36,081 nt of DNA. Source: Oscillospiraceae bacterium. GTDB lineage: Bacteria > Bacillota > Clostridia > Oscillospirales > Ruminococcaceae. Below the pieces are notes generated by a model. It was not told where the DNA came from. It saw only the letters and a program-made list of their open reading frames with translations, and searched no databases. This document shows positions 20,572-28,214 of this stretch, in pieces (the stretch's first letter is position 1; each line of letters begins with the position of its first letter). The position numbers and the translations under genes were made by a program. The stretch spans positions 1-36,081 of the forward strand of contig JAFQLH010000068.1 in assembly GCA_017396665.1 (NCBI GenBank), in the 5' to 3' direction.

Positions 20572-21810
20572 TTATTCAGCAGCTTCTTCGTCTGCTGTGT
20601 TACCGTCTGCGAAAGTGATTTCAGACATTGAAGCTTCGCTTCCGCTGATTGTGATAACGCTTGCGTCGTCGTTTGTGATTTCGATTGTGATATCCTCAAT
20701 GTTTTCGATGCTTACAGGTGCAAAGCTTACGTCAAGTGTGAAGCTTGGGAGAGCCTCGCCTATGTTGTATGCCTGGTTGAGAACTACAGGTCTTTCTCTG
20801 TCTGAGAGCTTGACCTCTTCGCCGTTTACATAGAGCTTTACGTTTGTGCTTGTAAGAGCTGTGTAGTCGTAGTCATCCTCGCCGTTGCAGATTGTGTAGT
20901 TGTAGCTGTCTTCGTTTGCGAATGTGAGAATGTCTCTTGCAATTTCTTCTCCGCCTGCCCAGTAAGCCATTTCGTCAGAAGCTGAAGCGTGGTCTGCAGG
21001 GATATCATATGTGAAGGATACGATTGTCTTGTAGTCAGAGAATGTTACCTGTGAAAGAACGCTGTCCTTGCCGTTGATTGTAACAGCCTTGTCGAAGCTT
21101 GCGTAGCCGACTGTTGTAACTGCCTCTACCTCAGGGTTGAAGGTTGCTGAGAGTGTGATATCGTAGTAAGAGCCCTCGCCTGTTGAAGATGTAGCTGTGA
21201 TGCCCTTAACCCAGAGGGTAAGGTCTGAGCCGTCTGAGAGAGCACCCTGCACCCATGCTGCGTAGTTCTTAACCTTGAATGTGAATACCTTTTCGCCGTT
21301 TTCGTCAGTGCTTACTGCAGCGTAGCATTCATCTGTTGCGTACTGTCCGACCTCAAAGCCGATTTGTGATTCGTCGATATCCGAGCCGAGTACAACAACG
21401 TTCATAGCGAGGCTTTCGATATCCTTTGCCTTGCCGGAATCAGTAAGTCTTGCTTCAACGAGTGTGTAGCTTTCTTCTGTGTCACCGACAAAAGCAACTG
21501 TGTTGAAAATAATATCGTCGCTTTCGATGACTGTGCCGAGCTGCTGGTATTCGCCGCTTTCGAGCTTTGATGCTGTTACCTCATCTCCGAAGAGGTTGTT
21601 GAAGAATCCGCCGACGTCGAGCTTGCCTGTTGCAGCGCCTGCTGCTACTGCACATGTTGCACAGGCTGCGGCTGCTGCGAAGCCGACTGCTACTCTCTTC
21701 ATTACAGGGCGGTGTGCCTTTGTTTCCTGAGCGTAAGCCTTAGCGTAGAGATTCTTTTTCCATTCTGTAGGTGTTTCAATCTTTGAAAATGTATTGTTAA
21801 GCTTTGACAT
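20572..21810 (-). CDS. Putative membrane anti-sigma factor with extracytoplasmic sensor region
   Basis: 412 residues. A cytoplasmic N-terminus of about 36 residues (helical, TPTEWKKNLYAKAYAQ) precedes one Ala-rich membrane segment (about 40-62), then a roughly 350-residue acidic beta-rich outside region without cysteines. The start overlaps the sigma gene by 14 bases, with CAGGAGGATATT as ribosome-binding site, so it is the second gene of the sigma operon and translationally coupled. The layout matches DUF4179-like anti-sigma proteins of Clostridia, which hold the ECF sigma factor at the membrane until a signal acts on the outer part. This role is inferred from position and topology; the N-terminal sigma-binding segment is shorter than in zinc-type anti-sigma factors and has no HxxxCxxC motif. 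Confidence 0.7.
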   Translation of the reverse strand: MSKLNNTFSKIETPTEWKKNLYAKAYAQETKAHRPVMKRVAVGFAAAAACATCAVAAGAATGKLDVGGFFNNLFGDEVTASKLESGEYQQLGTVIESDDIIFNTVAFVGDTEESYTLVEARLTDSGKAKDIESLAMNVVVLGSDIDESQIGFEVGQYATDECYAAVSTDENGEKVFTFKVKNYAAWVQGALSDGSDLTLWVKGITATSSTGEGSYYDITLSATFNPEVEAVTTVGYASFDKAVTINGKDSVLSQVTFSDYKTIVSFTYDIPADHASASDEMAYWAGGEEIARDILTFANEDSYNYTICNGEDDYDYTALTSTNVKLYVNGEEVKLSDRERPVVLNQAYNIGEALPSFTLDVSFAPVSIENIEDITIEITNDDASVITISGSEASMSEITFADGNTADEEAAE

Positions 21811-22309
21811 AATTAATATCCTCCTGATATTCGTCGGTAAGCTCTATCCTGAGAGCTTCTCTTGCTCGCCTGAGTCTTGTCTTGATTGTACCTTCCCTGG
21901 TATTCAGGATTTTAGCAAGCTCTGCGACCGAGTATCCGACATAGTAGTGTAAGTAGATTACCTCACGGTATTTTTCGGGTAGCGACATAACCAGCTCAAT
22001 CAGCTCCTTGTCGCTAGTGTCGTTGTAGTACAGCGGAACAAAATCGAGACACTCTGTTTTATGACGGCTCAGGAACCGAAAGCGATTTTTACACTCGTTC
22101 GAGGCTGTTGTTATCAGCCACGCCTTGAGGTGCTCAGGGTTTCCTTCCTCCAGCAAATCGGTGTTTTTGAACAGTTTCAGGAAAACGTTCTGGTAACAGT
22201 CCTCGGCGTCGTGCTTGTTTCCGAGGCGAAGCATGCACAGACCTGTAACCATGTCTGAATATTCCTCAACCGCTCTTTCAAATAGCTGTCTTATGCGTAT
22301 GTCCGTCAT
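21797..22309 (-). CDS. ECF-type RNA polymerase sigma factor
   Basis: A 170-residue sigma-70 family factor with regions 2 and 4 only. Region 2 lies at about 10-75 (MVTGLCMLRLGNKHDAEDCYQ, then NVFLKLF) and region 4 at about 110-155 (LPEKYREVIYLHYYVGYSVAEL followed by TREGTIKTRLRRAREAL, the helix-turn-helix that reads the -35 box). ATG at 22307-22309 has AAGGGAGCC upstream. Two promoters precede it: a sigma-A type at 22471-22499 and, closer, a TGAAACC/CTGCGGTGTATT pair that is likely its own target. It heads an operon with the membrane protein that overlaps its 3' end. The signal it responds to is unknown; cell-envelope stress is a reasonable guess. Confidence 0.92.
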   Translation of the reverse strand: MTDIRIRQLFERAVEEYSDMVTGLCMLRLGNKHDAEDCYQNVFLKLFKNTDLLEEGNPEHLKAWLITTASNECKNRFRFLSRHKTECLDFVPLYYNDTSDKELIELVMSLPEKYREVIYLHYYVGYSVAELAKILNTREGTIKTRLRRAREALRIELTDEYQEDINYVKA

Positions 22310-22332
22310 ATTATCGGCTCCCTTCTACTAAC

Positions 22333-22361
22333 AATACACCGCAGGGTCAAAAAAGGTTTCA
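22333..22361 (-). promoter_or_regulatory. Putative autoregulated ECF promoter of the sigma operon
   Basis: On the minus strand TGAAACC (22355-22361), 10 bases, CTGCGGTGTATT (22333-22344). TGAAAC is a typical ECF -35 box. The same pair at the same spacing is found upstream of the lipoprotein gene at 18782-18810; the bases between the blocks differ, which argues for selection on the blocks. Confidence 0.65.
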
Positions 22362-22470
22362 AACGTTTAAGATTTTTTTGAAAAAGTTTTGAGAGGCTTT
22401 TTTGTCCCGTGTCAGGAGGTTAGTTTATTGTGTTTATGTCAAAGCGTTGTCCGGCTTTTATAATAAGGAT

Positions 22471-22499
22471 AGTATAACAAATGCAAAAGCCCCTGTCAA
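22471..22499 (-). promoter_or_regulatory. Sigma-A promoter upstream of the sigma operon
   Basis: Minus strand perfect TTGACA (22494-22499), 17-base spacer, TATACT (22471-22476), about 160 bases before the sigma start codon. It would give basal expression. Confidence 0.65.
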
Positions 22500-22538
22500 T
22501 TGCGCCCTATATATGATAGTTAAGACCTCACACCCGCA

Positions 22539-22640
22539 GCACAGGCTGTGCTAAGTTTGAACGATTTTCTATTTTGTATAAATGATTTAGCAATAATGCA
22601 CATTAACCCACGTCATAAACGGCGTGGGTTTGCTCTTTTT
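22539..22640 (+). other. Hairpin pair in the sigma/GGDEF-EAL spacer
   Basis: AGCACA/TGTGCT with a GGC loop lies near 22539-22553. AACCCACG (22605-22612) pairs with CGTGGGTT (22623-22630) and is followed by TGCTCTTTTT, a plausible plus-strand terminator. No gene lies before it, so it may end a short non-coding transcript or isolate the downstream promoter. The rest of 22362-22688 holds only promoters and AT-rich sequence. Confidence 0.45.
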
Positions 22641-22688
22641 ATACAAAAAACAACCGCCATTTTTGGCTAGTTTTTTGGTTTTGTTTTG

Positions 22689-22717
22689 TTGCAATAACTA
22701 AATAGAGGTGCTATAAT
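22689..22717 (+). promoter_or_regulatory. Promoter of the GGDEF-EAL gene
   Basis: TTGCAA (22689-22694), 17-base spacer, perfect TATAAT (22712-22717). Confidence 0.7.
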
Positions 22718-22756
22718 TATATTGTATAGGTATCATTATTTGAAGAGGAGGTGCAA

Positions 22757-25700
22757 TTGCAGGTGGATAGACTTACAGACAACACAATAGAAAACCTGCT
22801 TGAATATGTTTCAAACGGTGTAGCGATGTTTGAGCGCTACGAGGACAGGTTCGTTCTCAGCTACTGCAACAGAACGCTTTGTACAATGCTTGGCTATTCT
22901 CCGAATACGTTCAGAAAAAAGGCTATGCAGGACGTTTTCACCTGCGTTTGCGACGAGGACAGGGACGCACTCTCAGAGCTTTTTGAGAGCTGTCTGAAAT
23001 CGGGCCTTCCCAAAGAAATGACAGCAGGCTTTGTAAAAAGTGACAGAGCTCACATGTGGCTGAAGGTGTGTGCAATGAGCCCCGATACCAACGGGGAGAA
23101 GATTGTTGTTACCTACACCGACGTTACGGACGAAATCAACAGCAAGGAGGAGCTTCGTTTCAGGGCTGACCACGACGAGCTTACCTCTATCTACAACGCA
23201 AATGCGTTTTACAGACACACAAAGGAAATGCTCTCGCAAAGCGACTGCGAGTTTGTTTTAGTGCGTCTTAACATAATCAAGTTCAAGGTTATAAACGACA
23301 TCTTCGGGGCAAAGGCGGCTGACGATATACTTGTGTCTATGGCAAGGCATATCGAAAACATTGTCACAAAAAGAGGCGGAACCTACGGAAGAATTACTTC
23401 TGACCACTTCGCTGTGTGCATAAACGCCGACAACTATTCGGAAACGCTTTTAGCGGACACTATGCGTGACCTCAAGGACAGTTTCCCGGGATACTATAAC
23501 ATCAACATAAAAGCAGGCGTTTACAGGATAACAAGCAAGGATATCTCTGTTGCGGTTATGTGCGACAGAGCAAAGCTTGCTATGCAGTCTATCAAGGAAG
23601 ACAATACAAAGCTCATCGCCTACTATACAGACGATATAAGAAAGAACCTTCTGAGAGAACAGCGTATCGAAAACGAAATGGAATGGGCACTCGAAACGGA
23701 GCAGTTCGAGGTGTGGTTCCAGCCGATTTACAGCCTGTCGTCAATGCAGCCGTACAGCGCAGAGGCACTCGTGCGTTGGCGTCACCCGACAAAGGGACTT
23801 ATCTCGCCGGGTATGTTTATCCCGATTTTTGAAAAGAACGGCTTTATCTCAAAGCTCGACTACTATATCTTTGACCACGTCTGCGCTTACATCAAGGAAA
23901 GAAAGCTCCAGGGACTGAGGCAGATTCCTATCTCTGTGAACGTGTCAAGAATGAGCCTCTACAACGAGGGGCTTGCTGAGGATATCATAAAGCTTGTTAC
24001 AAGCTACGGGCTGTCGCCTGAGCTTTTCAAAATTGAAATTACCGAAACTGCCTACAGCAACAACCCTACTACTATCACAAATACCGTAAACAAGCTTCGT
24101 GCATACGGCTTCACTATCCTTATGGACGACTTCGGAAGCGGTTATTCCTCACTCAATATCCTGAAGGACCTGCCGATTGACGTTCTTAAAATTGATATGA
24201 ACTTCATGGCGGACCTCAATTCAACCGACAAGGCGGCTAACATTCTTACCTCTATCGTCAGAATGGCGAAGTGGCTGGATATGCCTTGTATCGCAGAGGG
24301 CGTTGAAACAAAGTCGCAGGTTACCTTCTTAAAGAGCATCGGCTGTGACAACATCCAGGGCTTCTACTTCTCAAAGCCTCTGCCAAGAGAAGACTTTGAA
24401 GCGGTTGTTGCGGGAAATATCGACGAGATTGTCAGCGACAAGCGTTCAGACAGTGCCTCTGAGGACGTTGACGCTATGCTGTCAAGCAACGAAACTATCT
24501 CAATGCTTATGAACGGAATGTTCGGCGGCATGGGCTTCTATGAGTTTGAAAACGACAGGCTTGAGGTTATCAGAGTAAACGAGGGCTATTACAGTATGTT
24601 CGGCTATACCCTCTCGGAATTTGCAAAGGACGCTAAAAACGTTGTTGACAAAATTCACCCTGATGACAGGAAGGCTATGATTGATGCTTGCAAAAATGCG
24701 GTTTCAACAAAGAAAACTGTCCACAACACCTTCAGAAGAACCGACGCTCACGGCAAGGTTCTCTACGTCGATGCTGCTATAAGCTCGTTCGGCGGAACAA
24801 GCGAAAGACCTCTGCTTTGTATCGCTATCAACGATATTACCGCCCATAAGATGCTCGAAAAGAAGTCGGGCGAAAAGATGAGACTTCTGAATGTTCTTTC
24901 AAGACGTCTTCTCGAAAGAACAGACATCGACGCTACCGTTGACGAAATCCTCAGGATTGTCAGAAAGTATTTCAAGGCTGAAAGAGCCTCGATTTATGAG
25001 TTTGACGAGCAGGAGGGTATGTGCTATAACCTCTACGAGCAGTGCTCAAAGAATGGCACGCATCTTATCGAAAAGCACAAGGCTGTGCCTATCGAATTCC
25101 ATAAGCCGTGGATTGACTACATAAAGAGCAAGAGAGTCGTAAGCATTGCGGATATCCAGAACGAGCCTACACTTACAGGCAAGGACAAGGAGGCTATCTC
25201 AAAGCTTAATGTACATTCGGTTATCGCCGTTCCTATTCTTACAGAGCGTGTGATGACAGGCTTTATAAACATCGACAACCCGAAGGACAACTTCGACCAG
25301 ATTGACTTCCTGCAGTCGTTCAGCTACTACTACTCGCTTGAAATGATGAAGTACCGCATGCAGCAGAGTGCTGAGTCAAACAACAAGCGTATGGAAGCTA
25401 TCATGGAAAATATGGACGGCGGAGTAGGTCTGTTCACCTTCGGTGACGAGGATATCTATCTTGACTTCGCAACCGACAGGTTCAGGGAGATTATCGGTGC
25501 TCCTGCTGACTACACGGGCGGCTTCTTTGAGTTTATTAACGCTCTTGACAGGGACGAGTTCAAACGCCGGGCGAAAATGGCCATGACAGAAGGCGGAAAT
25601 ATCTCGATACAGTTCCGTGCTACAACACCTGCCAGAGACGGCAGAGAAAGATGGATTGCATTCTCAGGCTCGGCTATGTACAACCCTGAAACAAACGAGC

Positions 25701-26791
25701 CTATGGGCATTGCGGTTATAACAGACATTACCGACAGAGTTTACTCTGAGCAGAGCAAGTACAGTGCTGCGCTGGCTTCTGTTTACGACAGAATTTACAG
25801 AGTGGACATGCTCAGCAGCGAGATTTCGCTTATCTCGGAAAAGAATCACGATTCCGACGCTGTTCACCAGATGCTCGACGTGTTCTCAGATTCAAAACAG
25901 GACAGAAAGAGAAAGTGGCTCGCAAAGATATGTACAGACGCCCTTATAAAAGGCTATTCAACTGCAACCTACGGCTTCACAGATGAGGCAGGCCGTTACT
26001 GGTACACCTGCACTGCGGTCAAGTTTACCGAAACCGTGTTCCTGCTTTGCATTATGAACACGACAAGCCAGATGAACACAAGAGAGCTTGAACGTGAAAA
26101 CGAAAGACTTCTCATAAAGCAGAGATTCCAGGAGACCTCTAACATCTACGTGCGTCAGACGGGTATCGTGCTTCTTGAATATGATTTCAAGACAGGACTG
26201 ATTGAAAGCACCGAAAACTACTCAAGGTTCGCTCTGAGCAGGCTTAAGCCGGAAGCTATCAGAAACGGGCTTGCCGGCTTTGAGGAGGCTGTGCACCCTG
26301 ACGAAAGAGAGCTTCTGAGGGATATTCTCCTTGACAACGAAAACGACAGGGTTGCAGAAGCAAGGCTTCTTGAGGCAAACGGCGGATACGTTTGGTGTCA
26401 GATAAGAAAGACCCTAAGCTTTGACAGAAACGGAAAGCCCGTGTGCGCAAACTACACAATTCTTGACATTGACGAGCGTAAGAAGGCGGAGGCAAACATC
26501 AAGCGTGCTTCGGATATGCTCAGAAACGTTGTTGACTCGGCAAGCTCAGGTATCGCATTTATTGAGGTAACTGACGACGGCGAGGTTATCCCGATTTTCA
26601 GAAACGAAAACTACTACAACATTCTCGGCTACAACAAGGACGACTACGAGGGCAAGAGCCTTGCTATTTTCGACGTTGTTTCGCCTGAAACGGCAAAGAG
26701 CCTCAGAGACAAGATTCTCCGTGTTGCATACGAGGGCGTAAGCCTTGGCGAGGAAATCAAGGTAAGACGTGGCGACGGCACTGAAAAGTGA
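22757..26791 (+). CDS. Multidomain PAS/GAF sensor with degenerate GGDEF and intact EAL domain (cyclic-di-GMP phosphodiesterase), ended by in-frame TGA
   Basis: About 1,344 residues, cytoplasmic, no membrane segment. Order: PAS (about 15-130), GGDEF-like (138-300) with TSDHF where GGDEF is expected, EAL (about 315-560) with AEALVRW, SVNVS, EITETA, MDDFGSGYSSL, LKID and AEGVET all present, PAS (578-700), GAF (709-864), then several PAS modules. The cyclase site is dead by sequence while the phosphodiesterase residues are kept, so it likely degrades cyclic di-GMP in response to ligands sensed by PAS/GAF. The start is most likely TTG at 22757 or GTG at 22763 behind AGAGGAGG; GTG at 22751 overlaps that site. 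The TGA at 26789-26791 falls inside a PAS domain, and the same frame stays open and homologous to base 27571. Confidence 0.85.
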   Translation: MQVDRLTDNTIENLLEYVSNGVAMFERYEDRFVLSYCNRTLCTMLGYSPNTFRKKAMQDVFTCVCDEDRDALSELFESCLKSGLPKEMTAGFVKSDRAHMWLKVCAMSPDTNGEKIVVTYTDVTDEINSKEELRFRADHDELTSIYNANAFYRHTKEMLSQSDCEFVLVRLNIIKFKVINDIFGAKAADDILVSMARHIENIVTKRGGTYGRITSDHFAVCINADNYSETLLADTMRDLKDSFPGYYNINIKAGVYRITSKDISVAVMCDRAKLAMQSIKEDNTKLIAYYTDDIRKNLLREQRIENEMEWALETEQFEVWFQPIYSLSSMQPYSAEALVRWRHPTKGLISPGMFIPIFEKNGFISKLDYYIFDHVCAYIKERKLQGLRQIPISVNVSRMSLYNEGLAEDIIKLVTSYGLSPELFKIEITETAYSNNPTTITNTVNKLRAYGFTILMDDFGSGYSSLNILKDLPIDVLKIDMNFMADLNSTDKAANILTSIVRMAKWLDMPCIAEGVETKSQVTFLKSIGCDNIQGFYFSKPLPREDFEAVVAGNIDEIVSDKRSDSASEDVDAMLSSNETISMLMNGMFGGMGFYEFENDRLEVIRVNEGYYSMFGYTLSEFAKDAKNVVDKIHPDDRKAMIDACKNAVSTKKTVHNTFRRTDAHGKVLYVDAAISSFGGTSERPLLCIAINDITAHKMLEKKSGEKMRLLNVLSRRLLERTDIDATVDEILRIVRKYFKAERASIYEFDEQEGMCYNLYEQCSKNGTHLIEKHKAVPIEFHKPWIDYIKSKRVVSIADIQNEPTLTGKDKEAISKLNVHSVIAVPILTERVMTGFINIDNPKDNFDQIDFLQSFSYYYSLEMMKYRMQQSAESNNKRMEAIMENMDGGVGLFTFGDEDIYLDFATDRFREIIGAPADYTGGFFEFINALDRDEFKRRAKMAMTEGGNISIQFRATTPARDGRERWIAFSGSAMYNPETNEPMGIAVITDITDRVYSEQSKYSAALASVYDRIYRVDMLSSEISLISEKNHDSDAVHQMLDVFSDSKQDRKRKWLAKICTDALIKGYSTATYGFTDEAGRYWYTCTAVKFTETVFLLCIMNTTSQMNTRELERENERLLIKQRFQETSNIYVRQTGIVLLEYDFKTGLIESTENYSRFALSRLKPEAIRNGLAGFEEAVHPDERELLRDILLDNENDRVAEARLLEANGGYVWCQIRKTLSFDRNGKPVCANYTILDIDERKKAEANIKRASDMLRNVVDSASSGIAFIEVTDDGEVIPIFRNENYYNILGYNKDDYEGKSLAIFDVVSPETAKSLRDKILRVAYEGVSLGEEIKVRRGDGTEK

Positions 26792-27571
26792 CTTAGCTGT
26801 GAGTTTGCACCTTATGTTTCGTCGGATGACGGCGACAAGAGCAGACGTATTACCGCCGTTACGACAGACATCACAGAGCTTGTTGAACAGACAAGAAGGC
26901 TTGACGCTATTATCAACTCGCTCCCGGGCGGCGTTGCGAACTACAGAGTTTCAGGTGACAAGGTTACTTCTGAATTTTTCAGCAAGGCAATCCCTGAGCT
27001 GTGGGGCTACGGTGACGATATAGAGGGGTACAAAAAGCTTGTTTCAAGCGACGTAATGAAGCTTGTCTTCGAGAGAGATTTCCCGAGAGTTTATGCGGCT
27101 ATGAAATATCTTGTCACGACGGGCGAGGACATAAGGCTCAGCTTCCGTGTAAACTGCAAGGTAGGTTACCGCTGGGTAACTATGGCGGCAAGCAAGATTT
27201 CCGACCACGCCGACGGCTCGGTATCTATAAGCTGTCTTTACACAATTTCGTCAGACAGAGAGCTTATGTACAGACGTATGCTTGACGATGCTTCTATCGG
27301 AATTTACGTTTGTGACGCACAGACAAAGAACACTCTCTATATGAACAACACTCTCAGAAAACAGCTCGGTGTTGACAGCGAGACCGACGTTACTGAGGTC
27401 AACTGCTACAGTATTCTCAGCGACGGCGACGAGAGCTTCTCTGATTCATATCAGTACGACAGCTATCAGACAAGAATCATTGACGGCGAAGGCGGGTACT
27501 TCTTCATCCGTGGCAGACGCATCGGCTGGAACGGTATCCCTGCTATCATTGAATACATCTCCGACCGCTAA
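26792..27571 (+). pseudogene. Continuation of the PAS sensor gene after the in-frame stop
   Basis: In the same frame as the upstream gene, 259 sense codons follow the TGA. The first 30 residues (LSCEFAPYV, then RRITAVTTDITE) complete the PAS domain cut at the stop; then come a full PAS module (NSLPGGVANYRV, GYRWVTMAASKISD) and a final PAS-like module (DDASIGIYVCDAQTKNTLYMNN). No internal ATG or GTG has a ribosome-binding site, so it is unlikely to be made on its own. Restoring TGG at the stop gives EKWLSCEFAPY, which fits the Trp often found there in PAS domains, so a single G-to-A change is the simplest cause. The alternative is read-through; TGA followed by CTT is a somewhat leaky context. 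Confidence 0.75.
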
Positions 27572-27662
27572 CAAGCGAGACGCTTGACCCGTTTGCAGCT
27601 CCGATAGGTAACTACGGACATAAAGATAGTTTGTCGCTGCGGTCGGACAAAGCAAAAGTCGG
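27572..27662 (+). repeat. R3 composite hairpin element, copy b
   Basis: CAAGCG-AGA-CGCTTG (27572-27586), then GCAGC (27595-27599) followed by TCC, a 36-base loop, and GCTGC (27636-27640), then GGTCGGACAAAGC and AAAAGTCGG. Bases 27595-27662 match the reverse complement of 32706-32773 with about two differences in 68. Confidence 0.85.
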
Positions 27663-27680
27663 TAGAATAATATAATAATT

Positions 27681-27708
27681 AAGCCCCCTGTTTTCAGGGG
27701 GCTTTTTT
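27681..27708 (+). terminator. Terminator after the PAS sensor gene
   Basis: Perfect 10-bp stem AAGCCCCCTG/CAGGGGGCTT with a TTTT loop, followed by T-run. A close relative lies at 5428-5449, also just after an R3-like tail. Confidence 0.92.
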
Positions 27709-27773
27709 GCGGCGAGACGCTTGACCCGATGTGACCCCCCTCTAAAGCTTCTGATAACAAATCAAAACATTGT

Positions 27774-27846
27774 AGAATTGCGACAGCAATTCTGTGCACC
27801 TGCTATACAGATTTTGAGTTATGGCTTAGTTTAGGGCAGGTGTGCC
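27774..27846 (+). repeat. R2 composite hairpin element, copy 2
   Basis: AGAATTGC-GACA-GCAATTCT (27774-27793), then CACCTGCT (27797-27804) pairing with GGCAGGTG (27835-27842), the last pair a T-G wobble, around a loop that keeps GAGTTATGGCTTAGTTTA as in copy 1. A short-stem R1-like block (27847-27882) follows. Confidence 0.8.
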
Positions 27847-27926
27847 AGTCCAAACAAAGTAAAGTTAATAACAAACCTTCGGAGAAACCGCACGCAATCT
27901 GGGATTTCCGCCAAAGCGAAAGTCAG

Positions 27927-28000
27927 CAGAATTGCGACAGCGGTTCTGTGCACCTGCCACACAAATTTTGATTTCTATCACATTATAGGGCAGGTGTGCC
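27927..28000 (+). repeat. R2 composite hairpin element, copy 3
   Basis: CAGAATTGC-GACA-GCGGTTCTG (27927-27948): the right arm changed at two positions, but both remain T-G pairs. CACCTGCC (27951-27958) pairs with GGCAGGTG (27989-27996) around a diverged 30-base loop. Confidence 0.8.
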
Positions 28001-28055
28001 AGTCCAAACTAAATTACGACAATCGCAAACTTTCGGCGAGACCCCACAAAGTCGG

Positions 28056-28126
28056 GGATTTTTCGAAGAAAAATCCGAAGCCAGCCCAAATAAAGTAACG
28101 TTAATAACAAACCTTCGGGGCTGGCT
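28056..28126 (+). repeat. R1 composite hairpin element, copy 2
   Basis: GGATTTTTC-GAA-GAAAAATCC (28056-28076), then AGCCAGCCC (28079-28087) pairing with GGGCTGGCT (28118-28126) around a 30-base loop containing GTTAATAACAAAC. Compared with copies 4 and 5 (GGATTTACC-GAA-GGTAAATCC), the first stem changed on both arms together. Confidence 0.85.
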
Positions 28127-28159
28127 GATAATTTTCTGCGTTATTTTTTATTTTATTTA

Positions 28160-28168
28160 TGTTATAAT
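28160..28168 (+). promoter_or_regulatory. Extended -10 promoter of the YfhO gene
   Basis: TG-T-TATAAT (28160-28168) in a T-rich stretch. No good -35 box is visible, as is common for extended -10 promoters. Confidence 0.55.
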
Positions 28169-28214
28169 AAAGGTTGAGCAAAATTTCAACCACACTTATG
28201 CACGGAGGCGCACA

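Noticed and set aside
22500-22756. Cyclic-di-GMP riboswitch before the GGDEF-EAL gene
   Set aside because: None of the conserved GEMM-I or GEMM-II blocks could be recognised.
26789-26791. TGA recoded as Trp or selenocysteine
   Set aside because: TGA ends several intact genes here, so no genome-wide recoding; no cysteine-type active site or clear SECIS hairpin follows. A nonsense change or read-through is simpler.
27996-28214. Longer N-terminus for the YfhO protein
   Set aside because: It would run through repeat elements and the promoter; ATG at 28215 has a proper ribosome-binding site and family-like start.
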